Part shown: piece after piece, positions 19,299 to 27,500 of the stretch
Layout of the letters: the number at the start of each line of letters is the position of its first letter
Numbering within the stretch: position 1 is the stretch's first letter
DNA from: Mesostigma viride
Lineage: Eukaryota > Streptophyta > Mesostigmatophyceae > Mesostigmatales > Mesostigmataceae
DNA length: 27,500 nucleotides
Direction: 5' to 3'
Assembly (NCBI GenBank): GCA_009746045.1
Contig: RPFO01000246.1
Location: 2,342,269-2,369,768, forward strand
The notes under the pieces: model-generated
What the model was told of the DNA's origin: nothing
What the model saw: only the letters and a program-made list of their open reading frames with translations
Databases searched by the model: none
Translations under genes and position numbers: made by a program

Positions 19299-20222
19299 CT
19301 ACTCATCAAAACGCCTCCTCCGCTTGGGGGGAGGTGGCTTGCCCACAGGGTCGGGCGTGTGCGCCTTGACAATCTTCTTCCACCGCGTCTTGTCCTGCAT
19401 GGCAGTCCAAAGACGGGAGAGAGAGTGGATGCGGTGCTCAAACTGGGCTGGGACCACGAGGTCGTCCATCAACATCTGAACGTAGTCGGTGACAGGTTTC
19501 CCTACCCTTTTGGGAATGTCCGCGGGGCCAGGCCAGGTCAGAATGTGCCGCCCTGGCTGTCCAAGCCGCTGGGGGCCGGCCAGACCAAGAGTGGTGTCGA
19601 CCTGGCTGGTGCGGGCAAGGTGTCCTACAAAAGCTATCCTACGCTGCCTAATCTCGTCCGAAACACGAGGCATGCCATGATACAAAGACTCTGATGACGG
19701 ACGCTCGGAAAAACCTACGTTAAGGACTCTGCCGGAGCATCCTGTAAACTGTGCCGCCGAGCCGAGCTGCCAGTTTGGGTGGGAGGGTCCACGCCTCGGC
19801 GCCATACGTGAGCACCGTGAGGACGAGGACCTTGAAGAGCATGCGTTTGCGGTGCCCGTCCAGGCCCTTCGAGCGCCAGTAAGGTGTGAGCGAACGGAGC
19901 TTGGCCCAGGCAAGGGCGATGCGGGTGTCCACATCGTCGGCGGTGTCAGGAAGCCAGCTCCCCAACAGCTTGAAGCGGTCGCGGAACGGGACCTCCGTCC
20001 CGTCGAGCAGGCGCGGCAGCGGTGGTTTACTGGATGCCCCTATTATCAGTGACCATCGCCTCAGTCTTGACACTAATCTCCAGCCCCACCGCCCGCGCCT
20101 CCAGGCCCAGGCAGTCCAGCCAGGTCTGAATGTGCTCGGGGCTCTCGATGAGGGTGGTATCATCCGCATAAATCAGGTCAGCAAGGCGGTACCCAGGTCT
20201 AACCCCGCCGTGCGCTTTCACG
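19299..20222 (-). pseudogene. second LINE, RT YADD block, thumb and C-terminus
   Basis: RLADLIYADDTTLI (near 20172-20131) contains the catalytic YADD of motif C. After a frameshift near 20030-20050 the frame continues through LLDGTEVPFRDRFKLLGSWL and LTYGAEAWTLP (RT thumb). After a second shift near 19725-19735 it continues through RQRRIAFVGHLAR and ends in a basic tail (PPPPKRRRRFDE) with a stop at 19299. Register with the upstream RT half is regained when the TTAA element at 20227-21915 is removed. Confidence 0.82.
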
Positions 20223-21919
20223 TTAACCCCTAAATGGTCTGAGATCCTGCCGATAAATCGGCTGGATCTTCACATTTTTGCAAACCAGATGCCATCCAAC
20301 CTACCCATATCCAATGGCTGTCCTTGGGGGCCAAGCATGTCCATGAGTTGCCCTTCGGGTTGGTATATCACAACCTCACATATATGCAGGGTAGGCCATG
20401 TATAACTGCCGTCAAAGTCAGGGGGGTCAAGACGCGCGTTTTCATTTTTGGTAGAATGTGCATTTTGAATTATGTTATAAGACCTAGGCACCTACCACTT
20501 CAGGGATGATAAACAATTAGTTGCTGAACAGTTTGAGCCATTGGGGTCATCATTTGGGTTGGTATACCAGCAGCTACACCCAGTACAGCCCTTAGGGGTA
20601 CCGTTGGTAAAAAGCAACCAAGGGGGTAGGGGTGGGCATACTACCTACTAATATGGCCACCAACCATGCCAAACAATACATTTCCCTTCCACAATGATGG
20701 GAAAACATAACTGCATCATCACACTGCCCTTACATGGCACCTATGTGCAGGTGCTACCTTGTCCATGCACGTAGGTAACGTGGTACGGATACCCTACGCA
20801 AGGCATGCATTCTAGGAGGCAGCCACCAACAAACTAGTGATGTTGAGCCTATTTCAGCCTGCCCTAGCAAGGATAAACTAGGCCTAAGCTGATATAGCTT
20901 GCCAGGTGATGGCCAGCACACCTGGTGGCACATGCTGTCAATGGGAAGCTTTTACTCACCAGTTACGTGCTTGATGATGCCACAGAGACCAGCCAACTGC
21001 CTCACACTCATGCAATATGTGTATGGGAAATGTATAACAAACATATATGGAGGTATTCAAACCCATACAGCCTCTAAAACTTATCACCATCACCCTGTGG
21101 CAGGTCAACTGACTGAGGGAAGCATCTAAGAAGGGTGTTTTAGAAAGGGGCCAGGCCAGGGTCAAGAAAGAGCATGAATAATGCAAAAAGAATGTGCTAC
21201 ACAAGCTAGAACGTACATATAAACGTCAAACATCGATAGGAAAACGATGCTTAAGCTTTACCAGGCATGGATGGCGTTACCTTGGCCCAGGCGGTGGCCG
21301 CAAAATGGCGCATTTCGGCACACCAAAGTTGTGCAGCACGGTCGCTGGATTCGGCGATTTCTGGCCACCCTTGCACGTTTACGACTACTATGTATCATAA
21401 AAAGTACAAAGAAACCGATATATCCTTTAAAATACGCCGGAAATCTATTGCTGTCAACGTTTCTATCGTCCGGCCTGATCGCAGTTTTTTCCAGCAAGAA
21501 CGCTGCCGACACCTATCAAATGGCATTCCCGCGAACCAAAAATTGGCCTGTATCATCTTTAGGACGTATAAAATCAATATCCTAAGTTTGGTCAGAAAAT
21601 TCGAACGAAAACGTAAATGCCATGCGTGGGCGCAAGCCGCCATGGCCAGGTCGTCGTTTTCCGGAATGCACGTTGTACGTGAAAAAGTACCCTGACCCCT
21701 TGTACTTTGACCGGCCAGAACACCTCTATAACTTTGTCAGAAGTATGCAAACCCATATACCATGCTGTGAAGAAACTTATAAACTTTCGATCTTCTCAGC
21801 TAAACTTTTCCTAATTCTCAATAGATTTCGCGGCATCTGGTCCCCCGAGAAGGGGCCGATGCATCGGCTGGAACTCGATTTTTGGCGGAAAATCGGCAGC
21901 AAGACCATTTAGGGGTTAA
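20223..21919. mobile_element. piggyBac-like non-autonomous element (TTAA target)
   Basis: TTAA at 20223-20226 and 21916-21919 flanks terminal inverted repeats CCCCTAAATGGTCT (20227-20240) and AGACCATTTAGGGG (21902-21915). A second matched block, CTGCCGAT, lies just inside each end, offset by a few bases. The TTAA duplication and ends beginning CCC are the hallmark of the piggyBac superfamily. The 1.69-kb element has only short unassigned frames and no transposase triad that I recognise, so it would be mobilised in trans. It interrupts the RT of the second LINE between motif B and motif C. With the insert and one TTAA removed, the local LINE frame reads through without a scar. Confidence 0.85.
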
Positions 21920-22664
21920 GGATGTCCAAGCCTGGCTCGAACCCCTTAAGAGCAGTAAAGCGCGCACGTGCCCGGCGCATATGACGTGATCCACGACAAT
22001 AATGAACAGGTATGGGGACAGGACACAACCTTGCCACACCCCGTGCCGGTGAAGGGGGAATGGTGGAGTGGTGCCCTCCGCAGTCCGCACTACTGCCTGT
22101 GAGCCCTCATACAGTCGGCGAATGGCAGCAATAAACGCAGGTGGTACCCGATCCAGAGCTAGGATGGCCCAAAGAGCCTCCCATAGAACCGTGTCAAAGG
22201 CCTTGATATAGTCAACAAAAATGAAGACCAGCGGCAAACTGTCAGGGGGAAGTCGACGCACCTCCTCCATCAACCGGCGCGCGACAAACACAGCCATGAC
22301 AGTGTTACGACCACGACGGAAACCCATCTGAGACTCACCCAGGTGTGGGTCCAGCGCGGCGCGGAGCCTGTGCAGCATCATGCGCATGAAGACCTTCAGC
22401 GCGGCGCTCTGGAGGCAGACACCCCGGTAGTTGCCGGGGTCAGCATGCAGCAGAGCCCTTCTTGTACAGCATGACGCGGATGGCCATCTGCCACTCAGCA
22501 GGCGGAGGCTCGTCAGAGAGCAGGACACGGTTGCAGAACGCCAGCAGAAGATCCCTAACCGCCAGATCAGGGGTCTTCAGCAGCTCAGCAGAAAGGTGGT
22601 CGGCACCGACCGCTGCGTCGTACCGCAGGCGAGCAAGGGCGCCGTCCAATTCCTTCAAAGTGAA
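21920..22664 (-). pseudogene. second LINE, RT fingers and palm up to motif B
   Basis: Successive frames give LRYDAAVGADHLSAELLK and VMLYKKG (22660-22455), then, after a frame break near 22442-22455, GNYRGVCLQSAALKVF, QMGFRRGRNTVMAV, FVDYIKAFDTV (first catalytic Asp) and GVWQGCVLSPYLF (PQG-type block, here with Trp where Arg or Lys is usual). Two extra bases near 21979-21983 shift the frame again before the TTAA insertion. Confidence 0.82.
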
Positions 22665-24008
22665 GGGGGGACGACGTCGTCAGTGGCAAGGCAGCCCTCC
22701 TGCAAGGCGGGGACTTGGTAGTCCGCGGCCGAGGAGGGGGCGCTGGCGGCGGCGGGGGTCCGGCGACCCCGAGGCGGGCGGCCGTCTCGGGGTGCAGCGG
22801 CGCGGGGGGGCGCGAGCCCCACCGGTCAAGGAAACATTGTGGGCCAACCAGCGGTCAAGGCTGACCGGCGCCGTGCCGTCCCCCGTGTGCTCCACCGGGG
22901 TGCGCTGCCGCCGGCCGCCGAGCCGGTCGAGGTGGTACCACATGTCCTTGCCCTGGTTGCGGGCCTGGCAGGCCTTGGCATCCGCGATGCACTGGGCCGC
23001 CTCCGCGTCCTGAGCGTGCTCGTAGGCCTCCACAAGGGTGGCCTTGAGCAATGGTTTCTGCAGCGGGTCCCGGTTACGCTTGAGGCGGTGCCGGGCGGCC
23101 AAGACCTTGGGGTCCTGGCGGTACTAGAGCGGGCCGGGGCGGCGGCGGGGCAGGACCGGCAGGTGCCGGGCCGCCAGCAACGGGGCACGGGCCGCAAAGC
23201 CCGCAAAAATGGCTGCGTTGGGGGCACCCTGGTCCAGCTCGTCGACGTCCGCCCGGGCGTCCAGGGCCGACAGGTACTCCATGCGGCACCGGTTCCGCTC
23301 GTGCTCGGCGTCCGTCCAGTCCTCAGGATCTCCCTTGACCGGATGTAGAGCAGACCAGTCAGGGCGGACCAGTGCGGCGCGACGCGCGGGGACGTGGAAC
23401 CGGAGCCGAAGGGTCGCGCGCACCAACCGGTGGTCAGAGCACACCGTGGGCGTGTCAAACACTCGGGCGTCCAGAACCGAGGTGCACCTGGGCTGCCGTA
23501 CCACCACGTAGTCCAGACAGGCCTGACGGCCGTTAGGGCCACGAAAAGTGACCAAGTCCTGTGAGGGACGTTGGAATTGGCAGTTGACAGCAACCATCCC
23601 GCTATCCCGCAAAAAGGCAGAGAAAAGGGGAGTGTTGGCGTTAGCTTCCGTGTCAGCAGGCGCAAAGCGACTGCCAGCAGTGCCCACGGGGAGCGTAGCA
23701 TTGGCGTCGAGCAGCATAACCAAAAAGTGGCGGGCCGGAGTGACCCCCTCAAGGTCATGCAAAGATTCGAAGAACTCCTCACGGGCCGACTCAGGTAGAC
23801 CACTGTGGGGTGCGTAGCCCACCCCCACCGTGAGGTGGTGTTTAGACCGCCCCTCGACAGAGGTGAAATGGGCTACCATAAGGCGTGGGGTTAGAAACTT
23901 AAGGGGACGGTCCCGGCGCGAATATTTTGGCGCCGAAAAATTCGCGGTACCCGTCCGTACCGTGAAAAAGTGGTGCACGGGGCGCGCACCCCTACCGGAG
24001 CTGGCCAT
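22665..24008 (-). pseudogene. second LINE, endonuclease domain and linker
   Basis: From the ATG at 24008 the frame covers the later endonuclease blocks: VGVGYAPHSG (61-70), LLDANAT (99-105), CLDYVVV (164-170) and CSDHRLVRATL (190-200, catalytic Asp-His). It meets an in-frame TAG at 23126-23124, then continues in the same frame through a basic spacer (AARHRLKRNRD) to about 22680, where it is lost at a C run (22665-22670). The first 100 or so endonuclease residues are absent, and a TGA lies five codons upstream of the ATG, so the element is truncated or rearranged at its 5' end. The ATG is therefore probably an internal Met. Confidence 0.82.
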
Positions 24009-24009
24009 G

Positions 24010-25884
24010 GCGACGTGCTTTCAGGCAGAGTAGAAAAAGATAGCTCGCGGAATGCAGAGAAACTGAGCGAATCTTAAAGACGATGAGTAAATGATACTAC
24101 TTCGTAGCGGAGTTCGCGTTTTTTGCAGTGTCGATGATTTTATTGATGACCATCGCCACGGGGGTCCAATCTGATGTTTTCGTCGAGATGAATAAATTAG
24201 AATGCACGCTGGCGGCGGTGATTGTCAGGTTTTATGGGCTTTACCTAGCGTCAAGGATGCGTTTAAATCGTTATTGGTAAAGCTTTAAAAAATTTGCTGG
24301 GTTTCGGCAAGATTTCCGTCATGATCGGTAAGACACTCTCCAGGCTCGCGGGATGCGCGTCTTATTATTCCATGGAAGGTTGTTTTTTCTTGCGCCGCTG
24401 GGCGAAGGACAATTCCGGTAATGGTACGATCGTGTGATCAACGTGACCCTATGAATGTTTCGCTTCCTTTATGGGTTATCAACGCAAGTTTTCGGCTTCT
24501 TTCCGTGCAGTTAGCGCCAGGTATAATGCCATTCCGTGCTGCGCATCGCCAGATTCCTGGCACCTTTCAGTGGTTTTTATGTACGTTGCATGGCGGGATG
24601 TGTCAAAGCGTGACCGTGGCATATCGTCAAGTTGTCAGGGATTTGCTGAGTGGTTTCTTGGAAGGAGATTGCTAACAGCACTCAGTTTTGTGTGAATATT
24701 GACGCGGCCTTTCTTAGCAGAGGCTTCATTGTGGTTAGAGGCTCACAAGCTTGAGTTTGTTTCTTGGCAAACAATTGCGCTGGAAAGAAAGGTGGCAGTG
24801 GTTTTTCTGAGGGGCATACTGCATGGGTGGAACTGCACGTAGGTAGGGGTTATCGTTGTCTTGTTGGCCTTTCTCCCACTAAAATGGGAGAGCCCTAATT
24901 CATATGCTAGCAAGGCAAGGTAACCATGGTAAGAAGCCTTGGCAAGCAGCATGTATGAAAATTCTGCTTTCTCTGTGGACTGTCTGTTGTTACCCTTGTT
25001 GGGCAATTAGTGGATATGGCTTTCTAGGGTGTGTTTGAGCTTGGTTTTGGGATGATGCCCACACCATAAACCTGGAATATGCTTTAGAAGTGTTGGCTAG
25101 GCATGTAGAGCTACCTGCCTCATTGTTGTGCACACACGCAACAGGTTGCCCGTGTCGAGGTAAGGCAAGGGCACATGACGTGCCCAGCCACCTCCTTGTA
25201 CATTGTGGTCGAATTGGGCATGGTCAGGAGCCTTTTGGATGGCATAGGAAGTGTTAGTGTGCCTTAATACTCACTAATGCCTTCCTTAGCGTCTGCACAG
25301 GTGGCCAACTGCCAAAATTAATAACTGCTACAGCTGAGCTCAGAATGCCACCAAACTTTGACAGTGCCTTCTATGGTCATGACAGAATTTGACTTGTGCT
25401 TTTCAGGCCTAATTGATGTGTTATGAGTGTGTATGGGGACGCCCCGCCTAAAAAAGCGTATTTTTGGCCCAAAAATTAATAACTCAAAGGGATGTGCTGA
25501 TTTTGTTGATCCAATTAGGTAGAAACAATGTCCCATGACATTTTTATATGGGGTGTGCTTTTTTCATGCAACTGGTTCTCCCACTGTTCTGGGCAAGATG
25601 TGCCCCGGACAGCGTTTTTTTCTATTTTTAGCTCATAGCCGGTGTATGGCTGGGGGTAGTACCCCCAACAAGTGGTGGTATGCATGCCCAAACATCATGT
25701 TTATGGTCCCCAAACATCATTCAGTGGTTGTCAGTTGCATTTCTGTAGTTATTAGGGGGGGTAAGTTTTGATATATTTCTATGGGACCCTCCCCTTAAGC
25801 GTGCTGAGGCTAGCCGCTAGCGGCAACTGCCATCGGCGAACACAAAAGACCAACACCACCTTGGCCAGGCGTACCGCTGCCAGC
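24010..25884. other. long intergenic region without recognised gene
   Basis: No protein domain, RNA gene or mobile-element boundary could be supported. A short hairpin TCTCCCA/TGGGAGA lies at 24872-24891. The left end may still contain 5' sequence of the second LINE. Confidence 0.4.
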
Positions 25885-25983
25885 GAAGTAAGTCCTGCCT
25901 TATTATGGGGGAAGTAAGTCCTGCCTTATGGGGGATGATATTTAGAATGTTGTGCACACACAGGTATTTAGAATGTTGTGCAC
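25885..25983. repeat. two adjacent short tandem duplications
   Basis: GAAGTAAGTCCTGCCTTAT occurs at 25885-25903 and 25911-25929, and TATTTAGAATGTTGTGCAC at 25939-25957 and 25965-25983. They sit directly before retroposon copy 4. Confidence 0.85.
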
Positions 25984-26081
25984 CTCGGTGCTCCGTGACT
26001 CCCCAACGGGAGCACGAGTTCAATTAATTAATTAATTAATTAATTGATTAATTAATTAATTAATTAATTAATGTAGAATGT
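25969..26081 (+). mobile_element. short retroposon copy 4 with (AATT)n tail
   Basis: The terminal hairpin GTG-a-CTCCC, loop CAAC, GGGAG-CAC (25995-26015) is followed by GAGTTC and about 12 AATT units with one interruption (26021-26072). TAGAATGT at 25969-25976 and 26074-26081 is a possible 8-bp target duplication, which would make this a 97-bp, strongly 5'-truncated insertion. The left copy is itself part of a tandem duplication, so that boundary is less certain. Confidence 0.6.
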
Positions 26082-26247
26082 GGGATGACTTTTCTAGACT
26101 AGCTAGATATAGCTTAGAGTTAGGTTAGTTCGATGATTACGCGGCTTCCTCCACATCACCCATCCCACCTGGAATATGTGCTACATGATGTCCCAACGGA
26201 GACATGTTATAATTAAATTTAATTTAATTTTTTTTAAATGTGGGATG
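26077..26247 (+). mobile_element. 149-bp truncated copy of the second LINE family, 11-bp TSD
   Basis: AATGTGGGATG is present at 26077-26087 and 26237-26247. The insert 26088-26236 matches the 3' UTR of the LINE at 19168-24008 in opposite orientation, sharing TTTTCTAGA, TAGAGTTAGG, ACGCGGCTTCCTCCAC, GGAATATGTGCTACATGA and the hairpin position (26183-26207). It ends in an AATTTAATTT tail. This is a classic 5'-truncated LINE insertion. It lies directly behind copy 4, with overlapping flanks. Confidence 0.85.
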
Positions 26248-26249
26248 CA

Positions 26250-26860
26250 TTTTTTATACCCATCAATGATGATTCTGTCAAGGCCACTACTCATCCTGTC
26301 AAGGCTACTTCTGTCTACTCGAGCCACCAGAGCAGTGTTGGAGTTGACACGTGGCGCAGAGTGACACCATCTGACTGATCCGAGACTGTCTACCCATGTG
26401 CAACGTGGGCACTGGGCAACAACAACAACCAACTACTACTACACACACGCCTATCGATCATGGCACATAACCATGCTCGGTATCCATGGAAGTAACACAG
26501 TTACACATATTATAATGACGTCATCGATATGATTGCCCTCTAATAAAATTTGATTGCCAATAACAGCAAATGGTGCATTGTGCGCTAATGACCGTTGTTC
26601 CCGGGAGGAACGGCAGTACAGGAGTCTTGTCGATCTGTACAGGAGGATATGCACAGCCTTACGCATAATATTTTTGCTGGTTTCATATACTGAAGCGCCG
26701 AGTCCCCATATCCGTAACAAAAGGAAACAGCGGCTTGCCAGCTAGAGCAACCTGGTGCTCAGATGTGGTAATTGATTCCGAGAAGTTCATTGCTATCTAC
26801 TTATTGAGCTCCTTGATCAACGTCTCTATCACATCTCTTTCCATGTAAGCCGTTCCCCTC
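26250..26860. other. intergenic region without recognised gene
   Basis: CTGTCAAGGC occurs twice near 26276-26308, and CAA/CTA trinucleotide runs lie near 26420-26440. No gene was recognised. Confidence 0.4.
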
Positions 26861-26861
26861 G

Positions 26862-27224
26862 ATGCTGACCACTCGACGAGTATTATTAAAGCTATTAGTT
26901 TGCTTATTGTTGCACCCGCATTATGTAACAAATGTTACCGGAGATCGTGGCGAGAAAGCTACGGTCTCTCCCTTACATAAACGGGACCACTCAAAAGAAA
27001 GTACACCGTTCGGCTCTACCGGGCCAGAACATGTCCGAAAGCTTCTTGGCCTCGGACGTGCGGCGAACCGTCGTCCACGGTTTGCACGTCACTTCGGCGG
27101 GAGCCGGGAGCGAGAATCATTCCGTCGAGCGTCGCTTGGGGATCCAGCGCAATGCAGAGAAGACTTGTTGAGCAAACTAAGGAAACAGCAAGCTCGGCCT
27201 CTTCTACCACCCGGTATATATTAG
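26862..27224 (+). CDS. small putative secreted basic protein, 120 residues
   Basis: The frame opens with MLTTRRVLLKLLVCLLLHP, a plausible signal peptide, followed by one N-glycosylation sequon (NVT, residues 24-26). The rest is strongly basic (RRPRFARHF, RERESFRRAS, KLRKQQARP), with basic pairs such as KR and RR that could be processing sites. I recognise no family. Codon-level evidence for a real gene is weak, no intron signals were assigned and no promoter was identified. It could be a first exon, a secreted peptide precursor or a chance frame. Confidence 0.3.
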   Translation: MLTTRRVLLKLLVCLLLHPHYVTNVTGDRGEKATVSPLHKRDHSKESTPFGSTGPEHVRKLLGLGRAANRRPRFARHFGGSRERESFRRASLGDPAQCREDLLSKLRKQQARPLLPPGIY

Positions 27225-27500
27225 TATATAATTATGAATTACTGATACAAATGGCACGGTGCTTGTAAAGTGAGTGCCCGTGGGAACATTAGTTTTGTAT
27301 CCACAGCCGGCAGGGCATAAGTCGCGTTTACATGTGCGATGGGGCTGCCATGCAGACTTCTATCTTCGCTTTCTGCGCACAGACAGCACAAGCGCTTTGC
27401 TAGCTGCTTCAGTACATTTACTTCTGGTGCCAGCATTATGGCCCTGCTGCATTTTCATCTTCTTGTGCTTACAGATGTCTCAGGAACGTCGATTTCCTTT
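27225..27500. other. unassigned right edge of window
   Basis: AT-rich TATATATTAGTATATAATTATG lies near 27212-27236; nothing else can be supported. Confidence 0.35.

Larger units (their letters stand above)
19168..24008 (-). mobile_element. second LINE (endonuclease-RT), decayed, with piggyBac-like insert
   Basis: In minus orientation the element carries the later two thirds of an APE-type endonuclease, a reverse transcriptase, a C-terminal segment with the RRIAFVGHLAR signature seen in RTE/CR1/Jockey-type LINEs, a 3' UTR of about 80 nt, a terminal hairpin (19193-19217) and an (AATTT)n tail (about 19168-19192). The clade is not fixed. Lesions are an in-frame TAG at 23126-23124 (minus strand), a one-base loss in a C run near 22665-22670, a frame break near 22442-22455, a 2-base break near 21979-21983, shifts near 20030-20050 and 19725-19735, and a 1.69-kb DNA transposon at 20227-21915. 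The true 5' limit is unknown: homology stops near 24008 and no TSD was found. Confidence 0.85.

Noticed and set aside
22826-23803. 325-codon minus-strand frame
   Set aside because: It overlaps the endonuclease frame out of register, has low-complexity Arg/Pro/Ser content and no motifs; it is a shadow of GC-rich LINE coding sequence.
24872-24891. TCTCCCA/TGGGAGA hairpin as a sixth member of the 3' hairpin family
   Set aside because: It has a six-base AT-rich loop, no bulged base, no TGCT(A/C)C lead-in and no AATT tail.

Overview
The window is repeat-rich eukaryotic nuclear DNA. The evidence is spliceosomal GT-AG introns in an FKBP12-type gene, two non-LTR retrotransposons, an LTR-type element, TA- and TTAA-flanked inverted-repeat elements, and long microsatellites. 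No bacterial operon structure is present. Transposon mix and a roughly balanced base composition would fit an alga or other protist, but nothing seen fixes the lineage.

Layout. 1-1623: G-rich tandem repeats, (TAGG)n, (TGGG)n and (GGGC)n, with a 613-bp higher-order period. 1960-2444 (-): first exon of a putative secreted protein. 2936-7624 (-): a 5'-truncated L1-like LINE bounded by a 17-bp target-site duplication (TSD); a 284-bp element with its own 9-bp TSD is nested inside it. 7911-8408: a 0.5-kb inverted-repeat element ending 176 bp upstream of the FKBP start codon. 8584-10681 (+): a four-exon FKBP12 gene, the only confidently functional gene. 11503-11626: a retroposon-type 3' hairpin followed by two palindromic units. 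12872-18414: a 5.5-kb element with two 575-bp direct terminal repeats that look identical, a 5-bp TSD and no recognisable gag or pol. 18827-19135 (-): a short retroposon inserted into a palindrome. 19168-24008 (-): a decayed second LINE (endonuclease, RT), itself interrupted by a 1.7-kb piggyBac-like TTAA element at 20227-21915. 25969-26247: two short retroposon copies back to back. 26862-27224 (+): a small putative secreted ORF.

Most of the window is therefore nested mobile DNA around one housekeeping gene. The most interesting observation is that five dispersed retroposon 3' ends, from at least three different element bodies, share a terminal hairpin with compensating stem changes, a tetraloop of form CNNC, a bulged base and an AATT/AATTT-type tail. 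Two of them are also followed by the same 18-bp sequence and then by the same 26-bp palindromic unit. Several pre-insertion sites can be read exactly, because removing an insert restores the interrupted reading frame or palindrome.
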